Shown here: one piece after another, positions 7,973 to 16,453 of the stretch
Layout of the letters: each line of letters starts with the position of its first letter
Position numbering within the stretch: position 1 is the stretch's first letter
Assembly (NCBI GenBank): GCA_024404095.1
Contig: JAKSQO010000032.1
Coordinates: 1-36,202, forward strand
Length of the DNA: 36,202 nucleotides
Direction of reading: 5' to 3'
Source: Clostridia bacterium
GTDB taxonomy: Bacteria > Bacillota > Clostridia > Oscillospirales > Acutalibacteraceae
Position numbers and translations under genes: made by a program
Notes under the pieces: model-generated
Databases searched by the model: none
What the model was told of the DNA's origin: nothing
The model's input: only the letters and a program-made list of their open reading frames with translations

Positions 7973-9085
7973 TTATTTTATCCAGCCAATACCGTTCTTA
8001 AAAAGAAGCGGAAGGTTTACAATTGCTTTGAAAACAAGCTCAACAAGTCTGCCCGCACCGACAGCAGTTGAAGTAAAGAAATCATACTTTTCTGTTGTAA
8101 GAGCTTCGGGAGCTTTAAGCTCAGCCTTGTTTACCGTGTACTTAAGGCTTGTTTTAACAGCCGAATGGTCAGAAACGTGTCCGTCCCATGTAACCTCGTC
8201 GCTGTCAAAATCCTCGTAAACTGCGCTTATAAGCTCAAACGAAACACCTGCGCCGTCACGATAGTACACGTGGTCAAGGGTATCCCAAACGCGGTTGTAC
8301 TGACAGCCGTAACGGTTATACATTTCGTTGTATGTAAAATCGTAATTGCCATTGTTATTGTACTCAATCCACGAATCCTTGAAGCCGTGGCTGACAAAGT
8401 TGTCGAGAAGCTTCTGACAAAGGTCAACATTGTATCTGCCTGCCTTGTAGCCCTCACGGAAAACAGAGTAATTCGTGTTGAAATCGCCCGTAAGGATTAC
8501 CGCTCTGTCTGTGCCTGAAACAGTTTCGATAAGCTCCATAAGCTGGTCAAACTGCTCAGCCTTTGCCGTCATTGACTTGTCATCCTCCCAGGCGTCAGCG
8601 TGAAGAGTATAAACATCAACAAAAACTCCGTCCTCAATTTCGATTGTGCAATAAAGAATTCCCTTTGGTGTCAGCTCGTCAGAACCGCAGTCAAAAATGC
8701 CGTAAGCAGAATCCCATGCAACGCGATTGACGTTGTATATCGGATACTTTGAAAAGATATTCAGACCGTCTCCGATACCTGCGCCGCCGCTTGTGAGTGT
8801 TGCATATTCCATATCAAGATTTTTCTCAAGCGTGCGGTGAAAATTAAAATCCTCCTGCGCACAGAGAATATCACAGTCGGAAGCGTTAATCTGCTCAGCC
8901 ATAATTTTTGTTGACTTGAGCGGATTGCGCTTTGTTGACGAAAGGAATGACGGAACGGGAAGTCCGTCAACATTGAACGAAACAACATTGAGTGTGCCTG
9001 TTGTTTCTTCAGCTGATGAAACAATGCACATACAGCTGACAATCATAATAATACTGAGTAAAGCGCTTAATACTTTCCTTAACAT
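7973..9085 (-). CDS. Secreted endonuclease/exonuclease/phosphatase (EEP) family protein
   Basis: A metal-dependent phosphodiesterase of the EEP fold (DNase I, sphingomyelinase and inositol-phosphatase relatives). A signal peptide is visible at 1-25, with cleavage probably after SSA. All core residues are present: SFNVDGL (Asn38), CAQED (Glu78), YTLHADA (His162), LTGDFNTN (Asp201/Asn203), DTLDHVYY (Asp271) and GHVSDHSAV (Asp306/His307), so it should be active outside the membrane. A C-terminal hydrophobic stretch (about 348-362) could hold it at the membrane. Substrate cannot be told from the sequence: nucleic acid, phospholipid and inositol phosphate are all possible. It starts 12 bases after yhaM, with AAGGAGG upstream. 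Confidence 0.82.
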   Translation of the reverse strand: MLRKVLSALLSIIMIVSCMCIVSSAEETTGTLNVVSFNVDGLPVPSFLSSTKRNPLKSTKIMAEQINASDCDILCAQEDFNFHRTLEKNLDMEYATLTSGGAGIGDGLNIFSKYPIYNVNRVAWDSAYGIFDCGSDELTPKGILYCTIEIEDGVFVDVYTLHADAWEDDKSMTAKAEQFDQLMELIETVSGTDRAVILTGDFNTNYSVFREGYKAGRYNVDLCQKLLDNFVSHGFKDSWIEYNNNGNYDFTYNEMYNRYGCQYNRVWDTLDHVYYRDGAGVSFELISAVYEDFDSDEVTWDGHVSDHSAVKTSLKYTVNKAELKAPEALTTEKYDFFTSTAVGAGRLVELVFKAIVNLPLLFKNGIGWIK

Positions 9086-9097
9086 TTTAAGACCTCC

Positions 9098-10069
9098 TTA
9101 TAAAAGGTCAGCTTTCGGAGAAACGTCCGTCAGACCGTGATTATACAGCTTGCGGTTTTCAAGCGCCCATTGTCTGGGTGTAAACTCACCCGGCTGAACC
9201 TCGGATACAGCCTGTGTAATTTCAAAAATTCTTGCGTCCATAAGGTCGAGCTGTGAAAGAATCTCAGCCTCAAGGAACATCGGTCTTACCGCCGCGCCGA
9301 ACTCAGGCTCACCGTGATGTGAAATAATCATATGCTCAACAAGAGTAAGCAGCTCCTTGTCAACACCAAGCTCATCACCGATTTTTTCAATGTTCATTGC
9401 GCCTCTGACAAGGTGACCGATAAGCGTACCCTCAACGGTATAGCCCGACACAACACCTGCATCGGAAACGTCAAACTCCTGAATTTTTGCAACGTCATGA
9501 AGAATAACTCCCGAATACAGCAGTTCCTTTTCAACGCTCGGATAAACCGATGCAACTGCCTGTGCAAGGCGAAGAATAGAAAGCGTGTGATAAAGAAGTC
9601 CTCCGCGGATTGCGTGATGAAGCTTGAAAGCGGCAGGCCAGTAAAGCATTTTCTGCTTATTCTGCTCAAGCACGGTAAGCACAAGCTTTTTCAGCTGAGC
9701 ATTTTCAAACTTGCTGACCTCGTCAAACAGCTCGTCATACATTGCTTCACCTGTGTAATCCGCGCTCGGAATAAAGTCTTCCATTCTTACACCGTCAGAA
9801 TCAAGCACGGCACGTACACGCTCAACACGAAGCTGAGGTGCATCGTTGAACATTGAAATTGTGCCTCTGATTTTTACAATCACATTCGGCTGAACACAGC
9901 GGTGAATTTCTTCCTTGTAATCCCAGAGCTTTGCGCCGATTTCACCCGAAGAATCAGTAAGAATCAAATCGAGAAACGGCACACCCTTTGCGGTCTTTTT
10001 GACCTCCATATTTTTAACGAAGCAAAAACCTTCAACCGCTCCGTTATTGTTTATCTCAGTAAAATTCAA
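9098..10069 (-). CDS. yhaM: 3'-5' exoribonuclease YhaM (OB fold plus HD domain)
   Basis: YhaM-type enzymes trim RNA from the 3' end in Firmicutes. Residues about 11-95 form the OB-fold nucleic-acid domain (FLDLILTDSSGEIGAKLWD). The HD phosphohydrolase domain follows, with HHAIRGGLLYHTLS (151-164) and ILHDVAKIQEF (189-199) supplying the metal ligands, then MIISHHGEPEFG. The open frame extends to an ATG at 10114, but that start has no ribosome site. A TTG at 10069 lies seven bases after GAGGG and begins LNFTEINNNG, which fits the family N-terminus. This gives 323 residues. It heads a probable yhaM-EEP-prmA transcription unit. Confidence 0.9.
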   Translation of the reverse strand: MNFTEINNNGAVEGFCFVKNMEVKKTAKGVPFLDLILTDSSGEIGAKLWDYKEEIHRCVQPNVIVKIRGTISMFNDAPQLRVERVRAVLDSDGVRMEDFIPSADYTGEAMYDELFDEVSKFENAQLKKLVLTVLEQNKQKMLYWPAAFKLHHAIRGGLLYHTLSILRLAQAVASVYPSVEKELLYSGVILHDVAKIQEFDVSDAGVVSGYTVEGTLIGHLVRGAMNIEKIGDELGVDKELLTLVEHMIISHHGEPEFGAAVRPMFLEAEILSQLDLMDARIFEITQAVSEVQPGEFTPRQWALENRKLYNHGLTDVSPKADLL

Positions 10070-10102
10070 AATCAATCCCTCACAATCAATGAGAATAAAA
10101 AT

Positions 10103-10111
10103 ATTATAGCA
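10103..10111 (-). promoter_or_regulatory. Extended -10 promoter of yhaM
   Basis: TGCTATAAT on the minus strand is a perfect extended -10 element about 35 bases before the TTG start. No good -35 is visible, which is common for extended -10 promoters. It lies back to back with the yfbR promoter. Confidence 0.5.
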
Positions 10112-10140
10112 CATATATATTATAAATAAAAGTTTTTTTC

Positions 10141-10169
10141 TTGCAAAAGCTACCTGCGTATGATAAAAT
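10141..10169 (+). promoter_or_regulatory. Promoter of yfbR
   Basis: TTGCAA (10141-10146) and TAAAAT (10164-10169) are separated by 17 bases. The implied transcription start near 10176 rules out upstream in-frame starts at 10141 and 10174 and supports the ATG at 10195. Confidence 0.6.
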
Positions 10170-10194
10170 TTTTATGAAAAGTGAGGTAGCAAAT

Positions 10195-10785
10195 ATGAGC
10201 AGAAAAAAGAATCATTTTTTTGCGATGCTTTCGCGAATGAAATATATAAACCGCTGGGCGCTTATGAGGAACACTCACACCGAAAATATCAGCGAACATT
10301 CCCTTGATGTTGCAATGATTGCGCACTCTCTTGCCGTTATTCGCAACAAAAGGTTCGGTGGTAACGTGAATGCCGAAAGAGCCGCTCTGCTCGGTATTTA
10401 TCATGATGCGCCCGAAATTATCACAGGCGATATGCCGACACCCGTCAAATATTACAGCAAGCAGATTCACGAAGCATTCAACCGTGTGGAGGATGACGCC
10501 TGCAACGCGCTTATCGGTATGCTTCCCGAGGATATGCAGGACGAATACAAGCCGTTATTTTTCAAACAGAGCGGCGATGAAGAGCTGTGGAAGCTTGTAA
10601 AAGCTGCGGACAAAATCTGTGCATATACAAAGTGTCTTGAGGAGGCAAAGGCGGGCAACAGCGACTTTGACAAGGCGGCTAAAACCAACCTTAAATCCCT
10701 CGGCGAAATTGATATGCCCGAGGTTAAGTGTTTTATTGAGGAATTTCTCCCGAGCTACAACCTCACGCTTGACGAAATGAATTAA
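10195..10785 (+). CDS. yfbR: 5'-deoxynucleotidase, YfbR-like HD-domain protein
   Basis: YfbR removes the 5' phosphate from deoxyribonucleoside monophosphates and helps balance dNTP pools. The 196-residue protein closely resembles E. coli YfbR: HFFAMLSRMKYINRWALMRN, ENISEHSLDVAMIAH, GGNVNAERAALLGIYHDAPE and TGDMPTPVKYY. HD metal ligands are His35, His70 and Asp71, with a later Asp in AADKICAY. The start at 10195 follows GAGGT by eight bases. The strong likeness to a proteobacterial enzyme is notable, but such homologues are widespread in Clostridia. It stands alone ahead of glnA, which has its own promoter. Confidence 0.92.
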   Translation: MSRKKNHFFAMLSRMKYINRWALMRNTHTENISEHSLDVAMIAHSLAVIRNKRFGGNVNAERAALLGIYHDAPEIITGDMPTPVKYYSKQIHEAFNRVEDDACNALIGMLPEDMQDEYKPLFFKQSGDEELWKLVKAADKICAYTKCLEEAKAGNSDFDKAAKTNLKSLGEIDMPEVKCFIEEFLPSYNLTLDEMN

Positions 10786-10822
10786 GTATTATACAATGTA
10801 ATACATCATTAGCTTTTATTGT

Positions 10823-10850
10823 TTGACAAAAAAACTTAATTATTTATAAT
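10823..10850 (+). promoter_or_regulatory. Promoter of glnA
   Basis: A perfect TTGACA (10823-10828) and perfect TATAAT (10845-10850) are separated by 16 bases, about 34 bases before the ATG. No clear GlnR or TnrA operator was recognised. Confidence 0.75.
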
Positions 10851-10883
10851 TAAACTATCAGTTTCACGGAAAGAGGTAACACA

Positions 10884-12221
10884 ATGAGCAAATATACAAA
10901 AGAAGATATTCTCAGACTTGCAAAAGAACAGAATGTACGTTTTATCCGTCTTCAGTTCACAGACATCCTCGGATGCATGAAAAATGTTGCAATCACAGTA
11001 AGCCAGCTTGAAAAAGCTCTGGATAACGAGTGTATGGCTGACGGTTCATCAATTGAGGGATTTGTACGTGTCGAAGAATCAGATATGTATCTTTATCCTG
11101 ACTATGACTCTTTCGTTGTTCTTCCGTGGGATCACCAGTCAACAGGCACAACGGCACGTTTGATCTGTGACGTTTACAGCGCAGACAGAACGCCTTTCAT
11201 CGGCGACCCGAGAAATGTTCTGAAAAGAGCAATCAAAAAAGCTGACGACATGGGTTACAGCTTCAACGTAGGTCCTGAGCTTGAGTTCTTCCTTTTCCAC
11301 ACCGACGAAGAGGGCAAGCCCACAACAAAGACTCACGACAAGGGCAGTTATTTTGACCTTGATAATATTGATCTCGGCGGAGACTGCCGCCGCGAGATGT
11401 GTATCGCACTTGAGGATATGGGCTTTGAAATCGAGGCTTCTCACCATGAATGTGCCGAGGGTCAGCACGAAATCGACTTCAAGTACGGTGATGTACTTAC
11501 AACCGCCGATAAGGTTATGACATTTAAGTACGTTGTTAAAAAATATGCTCAGAAGCGCGGACTTTATGCAACCTTCCTTCCCAAGCCGATTGCAGGCATT
11601 GCAGGTTCAGGTATGCACACAAATATGTCCCTTTTTGACAAGGACGGCAACAATGTTTTCTGCGACCCGAACGGTCAGTACGGACTTTCCGAAACCGCTC
11701 TCCAGTTTATCGCAGGTATTATGAAGCACATCAAAGCTACAACAGCTATCAACAATCCGCTTGTAAACTCATATAAGCGACTTGTTCCCGGATACGAAGC
11801 TCCCGTTTACATTGCGTGGTCAGCCTCCAACCGTTCAGTTCTTGTCCGTGTTCCTGCCGCAAGAGGCAAGGGTACAAGAATTGAGTTAAGAAGCGCAGAC
11901 CCTGCCTGCAACCCGTATCTTGAAATGGCACTCTGCCTGCTTGCAGGTCTTGACGGTATTGAGAAAAAACTCACACCTCCCCCGTCAACAGTCAAGAACA
12001 TTTTCGACATGACCCCCGAAGAAAGAGCCGCAGACGGAATTGAGTCTCTTCCCGGTTCACTTGAAGAAGCTATTGATGAATTTGAAAACAGCGAATTTAT
12101 TAAGGACGCTCTCGGCGAGCATGTATTCTCAAAATTCATTGAGGCAAAAAGACGTGAGTGGGACGGTTACCGCACGAGCATTTCTCAGTGGGAAATTGAT
12201 AACTACCTTGCAAAGTATTGA
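10884..12221 (+). CDS. glnA: Glutamine synthetase type I (GSI-alpha)
   Basis: Makes glutamine from glutamate, ammonia and ATP, the main nitrogen assimilation step; it works as a dodecamer. The 445 residues show the GSI signatures: [29 protein letters not shown] (51-68), [52 protein letters not shown] and [10 protein letters not shown]. There is no adenylylation-type NLYDLPPEE segment; the equivalent region reads [11 protein letters not shown], as in the feedback-inhibited Gram-positive GSI-alpha group. AAAGAGG lies just before the start. Flanked by its own promoter and terminator, it is monocistronic. Confidence 0.97.
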   Translation: MSKYTKEDILRLAKEQNVRFIRLQFTDILGCMKNVAITVSQLEKALDNECMADGSSIEGFVRVEESDMYLYPDYDSFVVLPWDHQSTGTTARLICDVYSADRTPFIGDPRNVLKRAIKKADDMGYSFNVGPELEFFLFHTDEEGKPTTKTHDKGSYFDLDNIDLGGDCRREMCIALEDMGFEIEASHHECAEGQHEIDFKYGDVLTTADKVMTFKYVVKKYAQKRGLYATFLPKPIAGIAGSGMHTNMSLFDKDGNNVFCDPNGQYGLSETALQFIAGIMKHIKATTAINNPLVNSYKRLVPGYEAPVYIAWSASNRSVLVRVPAARGKGTRIELRSADPACNPYLEMALCLLAGLDGIEKKLTPPPSTVKNIFDMTPEERAADGIESLPGSLEEAIDEFENSEFIKDALGEHVFSKFIEAKRREWDGYRTSISQWEIDNYLAKY

Positions 12222-12231
12222 TAAAAGCCAC

Positions 12232-12266
12232 AAAGCACGGTGCTGAAAATCAGCGCCGTGCTTTTT
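12232..12266. terminator. Bidirectional terminator after glnA
   Basis: A long stem (AAAGCACGGTGCTGA 12232-12246 with TCAGCGCCGTGCTTT 12250-12264, one G-T wobble) has a 3-base loop, T residues on the right and A residues on the left. It sits between the glnA stop and the convergent stop of the next gene and can serve both. Its core resembles the spoIIE terminator (ACGGTGCTGA). Confidence 0.85.
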
Positions 12267-12279
12267 ACTTTAAACTTAA

Positions 12280-12999
12280 TCAGAAATTGAAGTTTGTTCC
12301 TGCATTATAATTGTTGACCTGTTTTTTTACCTCGACATTGCCGAGCAGACAAAGAGCCTCTATGTAAACAGTAACAACATTTGCATCACTGTTCTGAACG
12401 GGATTTGTAACACCGCCGAAGAGCGAATGAGAAATAACCTTGATGTTCACTCCGTCTGGAACTGTGATGTTAACCGTACCCACAACATTTTTGACATTGA
12501 TAAGTACATCCCTCTCGAAGAACGCGCGTGAAATATCGCTGTCGAGCTTTCCGAATGCGGCAACATAGCCTGCACCGTTGAAGGTCTGATTTGTGCAGTC
12601 ATCGGTTTTGTTTGCAAAAGCTGCTGAGCAATGTCTGATGCCTGTTACATTTTTCATTGTTTTCATTTTCTCTTTTGCATTCTTGTCAAACGCACCGCTG
12701 AAAATGAGCTTGACACCTGCGATAATGATAAGTGCAGGAACAATCAGCTTTCCGAGCAGAGCAAAATCAACATATCCTCTGCATCCGAGAAGCATAAGCA
12801 GACCGACTGTAAGACCGATTATTGCGCCTGTTTTATCCTTGTCGGTAAACATTGCTATTGCAGACGGAATAATTATTATCAGCGTCCACCAACCCTTGAA
12901 GAATAAATCTATATCGGCAATGCCGAGTGCCTTAAGCGCAAAAACACCGCCGAGCACAACGAGGACAACGCCCCACATAATTTTGCTGACCTGTTTCAT
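12280..12999 (-). CDS. LiaF-like membrane protein (LiaI/LiaF-type TM domain, DUF2154-like C-terminus)
   Basis: The 239-residue protein has four hydrophobic segments (about 7-25, 36-51, 57-73, 82-101), the first containing GVVLVVLGGVFALKALGI, typical of LiaI/LiaF-like membrane domains. Residues 115-239 form a beta-rich domain with FGKLDSDISRAFFERDVLIN and VPDGVNIKVISHSLFGG, typical of the cell-wall-active antibiotic response C-terminal domain. In Bacillus, LiaF inhibits the LiaRS cell-envelope stress system, but no two-component genes lie nearby, so that role is not established here. AGGAGG lies just before the ATG. A hairpin separates it from the gene upstream. Confidence 0.8.
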   Translation of the reverse strand: MKQVSKIMWGVVLVVLGGVFALKALGIADIDLFFKGWWTLIIIIPSAIAMFTDKDKTGAIIGLTVGLLMLLGCRGYVDFALLGKLIVPALIIIAGVKLIFSGAFDKNAKEKMKTMKNVTGIRHCSAAFANKTDDCTNQTFNGAGYVAAFGKLDSDISRAFFERDVLINVKNVVGTVNITVPDGVNIKVISHSLFGGVTNPVQNSDANVVTVYIEALCLLGNVEVKKQVNNYNAGTNFNF

Positions 13000-13014
13000 A
13001 ATTTACCTCCTGAA

Positions 13015-13041
13015 AAACCGAAGGCATAACACCTTCGGTTT
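13015..13041 (-). terminator. Terminator between two minus-strand genes
   Basis: AAACCGAAGG (13015-13024) pairs perfectly with CCTTCGGTTT (13032-13041) around a 7-base loop. On the minus strand it ends in a T run directly followed by the AGGAGG of the LiaF-like gene, so it probably ends the upstream gene. Confidence 0.7.
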
Positions 13042-13051
13042 ATTTCGTTAT

Positions 13052-14062
13052 TCAGAACTTGAAAATGTTCGTGCACTCCCATGAACCTGAGATGTCCATC
13101 TGGAGCTCCTGACCCATGCCCTTGCCCTTTGCGTCATTAACGGTAAGAGGCATATAAACAAAGGTCTTTGTTACTCTGCCGTTGCCGTCAACATTTGCTG
13201 TCAGCTTTGTACCGGGATAGTAGAACTGAGCTGATGTAATTTGACCGATTCCACCGAGGTCGATTTCTGTGAAATCAAGCGGGAATGTGCAGGCTCTGTT
13301 GTACGGAGGCTTTGTTGTAAAGTCACAGCTCTCAGAAACAAGAGTTATGTTAATAACGTAACCCGAACCGCTCTTTTTCACATTGCATGACTGAACACCT
13401 GCGGAAGTAAGGTTAGTCGGAAGAATAAATCTTTCCTTTGCATCAACAACAGCGGTCTTGTTGGTAAAGTTTGCTGACTTTGTGCCGCCCTTTGCCGCAT
13501 TACTTGCAACAACCTTGTTTGCCATGCCCTGAAGATTCGTCGCAGGCTTGCCGTTAAGATACATCTCACCAAGCTGAACATTGATTTTCTCTGTCTTTGT
13601 TACAGTGAACTTCGGCTGTGAATAAGTATTTCTGAGGCACTGATTGTAGTAATTTACAAGCTGAGCCTTGTTGAATGTTGTCGGGTCTGTTGAATTTGCA
13701 CCGCCTGTCGGTGTGCTTGAATTATTACCCGACGGAGTCACCTGCTGATTGCCCTGAGTGTTACCGTTTGAATTCGGAACTACTGCAGGTGTATCAGGTG
13801 TCTGTACCTGCTGACCGTTATCAGCAACTACACCGTTATCACCCTGAACATTACCTGTATCACCGTTCGGAACATACTGATTGTTGCTGTTATCCGAATA
13901 AGGCTGATTGTTCTGCACGCCTGTGTCGGCAACACTTGAAGAAAGTGCGTCAAAAACCTTGTTGGTTGCAAGGCAGACAATAACCGCACACAACATTCCT
14001 GCTATTACTCTGATAAAAATCTTATTTGTTCTCTTATTTGTTTTTGCTTTAGGTTTGCTCAT
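13052..14062 (-). CDS. Membrane-anchored protein with Asn/Gln/Pro-rich linker, unknown function
   Basis: Not a family I recognise. A Lys-rich cytoplasmic start (SKPKAKTNKRTNK) is followed by one hydrophobic segment (IFIRVIAGMLCAVIVCLA), so it is anchored with the body outside. Then comes a low-complexity linker of about 100 residues rich in Asn, Gln, Gly, Ser and Thr, then a folded domain of about 200 residues with predicted strands and a few Cys. The domain pattern resembles the globular part of the neighbouring lipoprotein only in general character. The ATG at 14062 has GGGAG upstream and is preferred to one at 14101. A terminator follows. It probably sits at the cell surface. Confidence 0.75.
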   Translation of the reverse strand: MSKPKAKTNKRTNKIFIRVIAGMLCAVIVCLATNKVFDALSSSVADTGVQNNQPYSDNSNNQYVPNGDTGNVQGDNGVVADNGQQVQTPDTPAVVPNSNGNTQGNQQVTPSGNNSSTPTGGANSTDPTTFNKAQLVNYYNQCLRNTYSQPKFTVTKTEKINVQLGEMYLNGKPATNLQGMANKVVASNAAKGGTKSANFTNKTAVVDAKERFILPTNLTSAGVQSCNVKKSGSGYVINITLVSESCDFTTKPPYNRACTFPLDFTEIDLGGIGQITSAQFYYPGTKLTANVDGNGRVTKTFVYMPLTVNDAKGKGMGQELQMDISGSWECTNIFKF

Positions 14063-14142
14063 ATTTTCACTCCCTGAAAATCTATACCGCCATTTTAACA
14101 TAACTGTATATATAAATCTACACTTTTACAAAAATTTAATAA

Positions 14143-14925
14143 TTATTTTATATTGCTGTAAGTAACCGTTGTTTTTGAGGTACCCGTAACGGCTGAGTCC
14201 TCAAGCTGAACCAGCTTCACACTGCTCAGCGAAAATCTTTCGGTAAAGCTTATTGTAATGCTTTTCGGACAGCTGTCCTGAGAATTGAGTACAACTTTAG
14301 CAGTGATATCCGACGCCGAAACACTGACCGAACCTGCCGAAGAACTGAATTCATCGAGGCTTTTGTTCACCTTATCAACTCCGACATATTCTGAAGTGAG
14401 CTTATGAAGCTGTCCGCTTTTTTCCGACGGGTTTGTCTCGTTCGGGAAAGTTACAGTCAGAATGATGTCGTTTCCATCCTGCTTCGCTTCACTTAATATA
14501 ATGTCAGCCGACGTAAAACCGCTCTTTATTGTATTTTCGGCAAAGCTCTCCTGCCCTGTCGAATAGTCATAATCATTGGACTTATCAACCGCACCGAATA
14601 TGGATTTGAAAGCCTCTGACGCATTTGATGCCGCAGAAAGGCTGCCAACGCTGACATCGCTGACTTCACATTTAACAGCCTTGGTGTACTGATAGCAGTA
14701 CAGTTCAAAGAAATCAAGTGCCGCGTTGAACATCTGCATATGCTCCTCAGTTGTGGCAGGAACATCAACAATCTTTACAGGTGCTGATGTTGCCGCTCTT
14801 GTCGTTTGTGTTGCAGCAGAGGTTGTCGTTTTTTCTTCGCCGTTTTCTTTTTTCTGACACGCAGTAAAAGACAGAACGGATATCATAATCGCCGCGGATA
14901 ATATAATGCAAATATATTTTTTCAT
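14143..14925 (-). CDS. Lipoprotein of unknown function
   Basis: The N-terminus is a lipoprotein signal: MKKYICIILSAAI, hydrophobic core, then LSFTAC with the lipidated Cys at residue 23. A Thr/Ala/Ser-rich linker (about 30-55) leads to a globular domain of about 200 residues. The protein should be attached to the outer face of the membrane. No catalytic motif is seen, and it resembles small exported Clostridia lipoproteins with no assigned role. Its ATG directly follows a hairpin whose 3' arm ends in GGTGG, so the ribosome site and the terminator of the upstream spoVAF gene overlap. Confidence 0.78.
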   Translation of the reverse strand: MKKYICIILSAAIMISVLSFTACQKKENGEEKTTTSAATQTTRAATSAPVKIVDVPATTEEHMQMFNAALDFFELYCYQYTKAVKCEVSDVSVGSLSAASNASEAFKSIFGAVDKSNDYDYSTGQESFAENTIKSGFTSADIILSEAKQDGNDIILTVTFPNETNPSEKSGQLHKLTSEYVGVDKVNKSLDEFSSSAGSVSVSASDITAKVVLNSQDSCPKSITISFTERFSLSSVKLVQLEDSAVTGTSKTTVTYSNIK

Positions 14926-14932
14926 TAAAAAC

Positions 14933-14961
14933 CACCGTAATAAGATTACCCTATTACGGTG
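14933..14961 (-). terminator. Terminator after spoVAF, overlapping the next ribosome site
   Basis: CACCGTAATA (14933-14942) pairs perfectly with TATTACGGTG (14952-14961). On the minus strand the stem ends in GGTGG then TTTTT, seven bases before the lipoprotein ATG. The likely ribosome site is therefore inside the 3' arm. Confidence 0.7.
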
Positions 14962-14967
14962 ATTTTG

Positions 14968-16392
14968 TCAAGTATTGTCCTTGCTTATGGGGTGACGGAA
15001 AAGCAGTCTTGAAATCGCCTTTGCGTTGAACGGAATAAGCGGATAGAGATATCCTCTGCCTGACACGGTTTTAGTGAATGCCATTACAAGGATTACTATC
15101 AAAAGCCCTGCGATAAATCCCCACAGGTTGAAAATTGCCGTCATAACAAGAATAAAAATTCTCGACAGCTTGAAGGCGTATCCGAGCTCAAAGCTCGGCT
15201 GTGCAAAGTTTGCAATGGCGGCAAATGCCATCAGCAGAACAACCTCAGACGAAAACAGTTCCGCCGATACCGCAAGGTCACCGAGAACAAGCGCACCGAT
15301 AACGCTGAATGAATTGCTCAGCGAATTCGGTGTATTCAGCGATGCGAGCTTTAAGGTGTCGATAACCATTTCGATTATAAGAAGCTGCGCGATAACAGGT
15401 ACGGTATAGTATTCTTTTATTGTAATACATTGAAGCCATGACGGAATAAATTCGGGATTACTTATCAGCAGATACCACACAGGTGAAAGTAAAAGTGCAA
15501 GCCCGAAAATTACAGCTCTGATAAGGCGCAGATATGTGCCGACAACAGGAGGGAAATAGTAATCGTTCGTATCCTGCAAAAACTCAAAAAAGCTTGTAGG
15601 CACGATCATTGCCGCAGGAGAGTTGTCAACAATTACGATTATACTTCCCTCCGCAATCGAAGCCGCCGCGGCATCGGGTCTTTCGGTATATCTGACCTTC
15701 GGAAACGGATTAAAATTCTGCTTTTTTACAAGGCATTCAATCAGACTTTCCTGGCTCATGTTCAGCGTATTGACATCAATTTTATCAATTCTGTCTCTCA
15801 GATTTTTAAGCATTTTTCTGTCAACACGGCAATCAAGATAGCACAGCGCAATATCGGTACGTGAACGCTTGCCTGCCTCAAGCGTTTCTATTATCAGCTC
15901 ACGGTCACGTATGCGGCGTCGAATCAGAGCAGTATTGGTAAGAAGCGATTCAACAAATCCGTCGTGCGCTCCGCGAAGCACCTTATCATTGTCGGGTTCT
16001 TCAACCGAGCGTTTCGGGTAAGCTCGGGTTTTAACAAGAAAACCTGTTGAAAATCCGTCAACAATCATCAGTATCGCACCCGAATAAACCACCTTTGCGA
16101 CCTTATCCATATCGTCGCTGATATCAAGCTCAATATATGAAATCACCGACTGAACAAAGTCCTCCGGTGTCATTTCCTTTTTAATTTTCTCAGGCGAGCT
16201 CATCATAAAATTCATAACACGTTCAGACGTTTCACTATTGATAAAACCGTCAACAAAATACAGCTTTGCCTCTCTGTCCGCAACGTGAAACTTTGTGTTT
16301 ACAACATCAAAATTCCTGTCAATTCTGAAATAATTATCGAGCATTACCTCGTTATAATAAAATTCATCCGAAAACAACATTTTACTTTTCAT
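14968..16392 (-). CDS. spoVAF: SpoVAF/GerA-family spore germination protein
   Basis: GerA and SpoVAF proteins sit in the spore inner membrane. GerA subunits help detect germinants, and SpoVAF is linked to the SpoVA channel that releases dipicolinic acid. The 474 residues have a soluble N-terminal domain with GFLVKTRAYPKRSVEEPDND, LRGAHDGFVESLLTNTALIR (conserved GerA-type segment) and YLDCRVDRKMLKNLRDRI, then several membrane segments from about 285 to 450. The DNDKVLRGAHDGFVE form is closer to SpoVAF than to GerAA, but no spoVA genes are seen nearby, so the choice of subfamily is moderate. It stands alone next to other sporulation-like genes. Confidence 0.8.
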   Translation of the reverse strand: MKSKMLFSDEFYYNEVMLDNYFRIDRNFDVVNTKFHVADREAKLYFVDGFINSETSERVMNFMMSSPEKIKKEMTPEDFVQSVISYIELDISDDMDKVAKVVYSGAILMIVDGFSTGFLVKTRAYPKRSVEEPDNDKVLRGAHDGFVESLLTNTALIRRRIRDRELIIETLEAGKRSRTDIALCYLDCRVDRKMLKNLRDRIDKIDVNTLNMSQESLIECLVKKQNFNPFPKVRYTERPDAAAASIAEGSIIVIVDNSPAAMIVPTSFFEFLQDTNDYYFPPVVGTYLRLIRAVIFGLALLLSPVWYLLISNPEFIPSWLQCITIKEYYTVPVIAQLLIIEMVIDTLKLASLNTPNSLSNSFSVIGALVLGDLAVSAELFSSEVVLLMAFAAIANFAQPSFELGYAFKLSRIFILVMTAIFNLWGFIAGLLIVILVMAFTKTVSGRGYLYPLIPFNAKAISRLLFRHPISKDNT

Positions 16393-16453
16393 TCTGCACC
16401 TCGTACATTTTGATAAAATTATTATTTTCGGATTTTATTGTTATATTCGATTG

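Noticed and set aside
6962..8071. Long plus-strand open frame opposite prmA
   Set aside because: Its residues are antisense to prmA, which has clear methyltransferase motifs; it has no ribosome site or family likeness.
10786..10822. GTATTA/TAATAC hairpin after yfbR as a terminator
   Set aside because: The stem is only 6 bp of A-T pairs and no T run follows directly.
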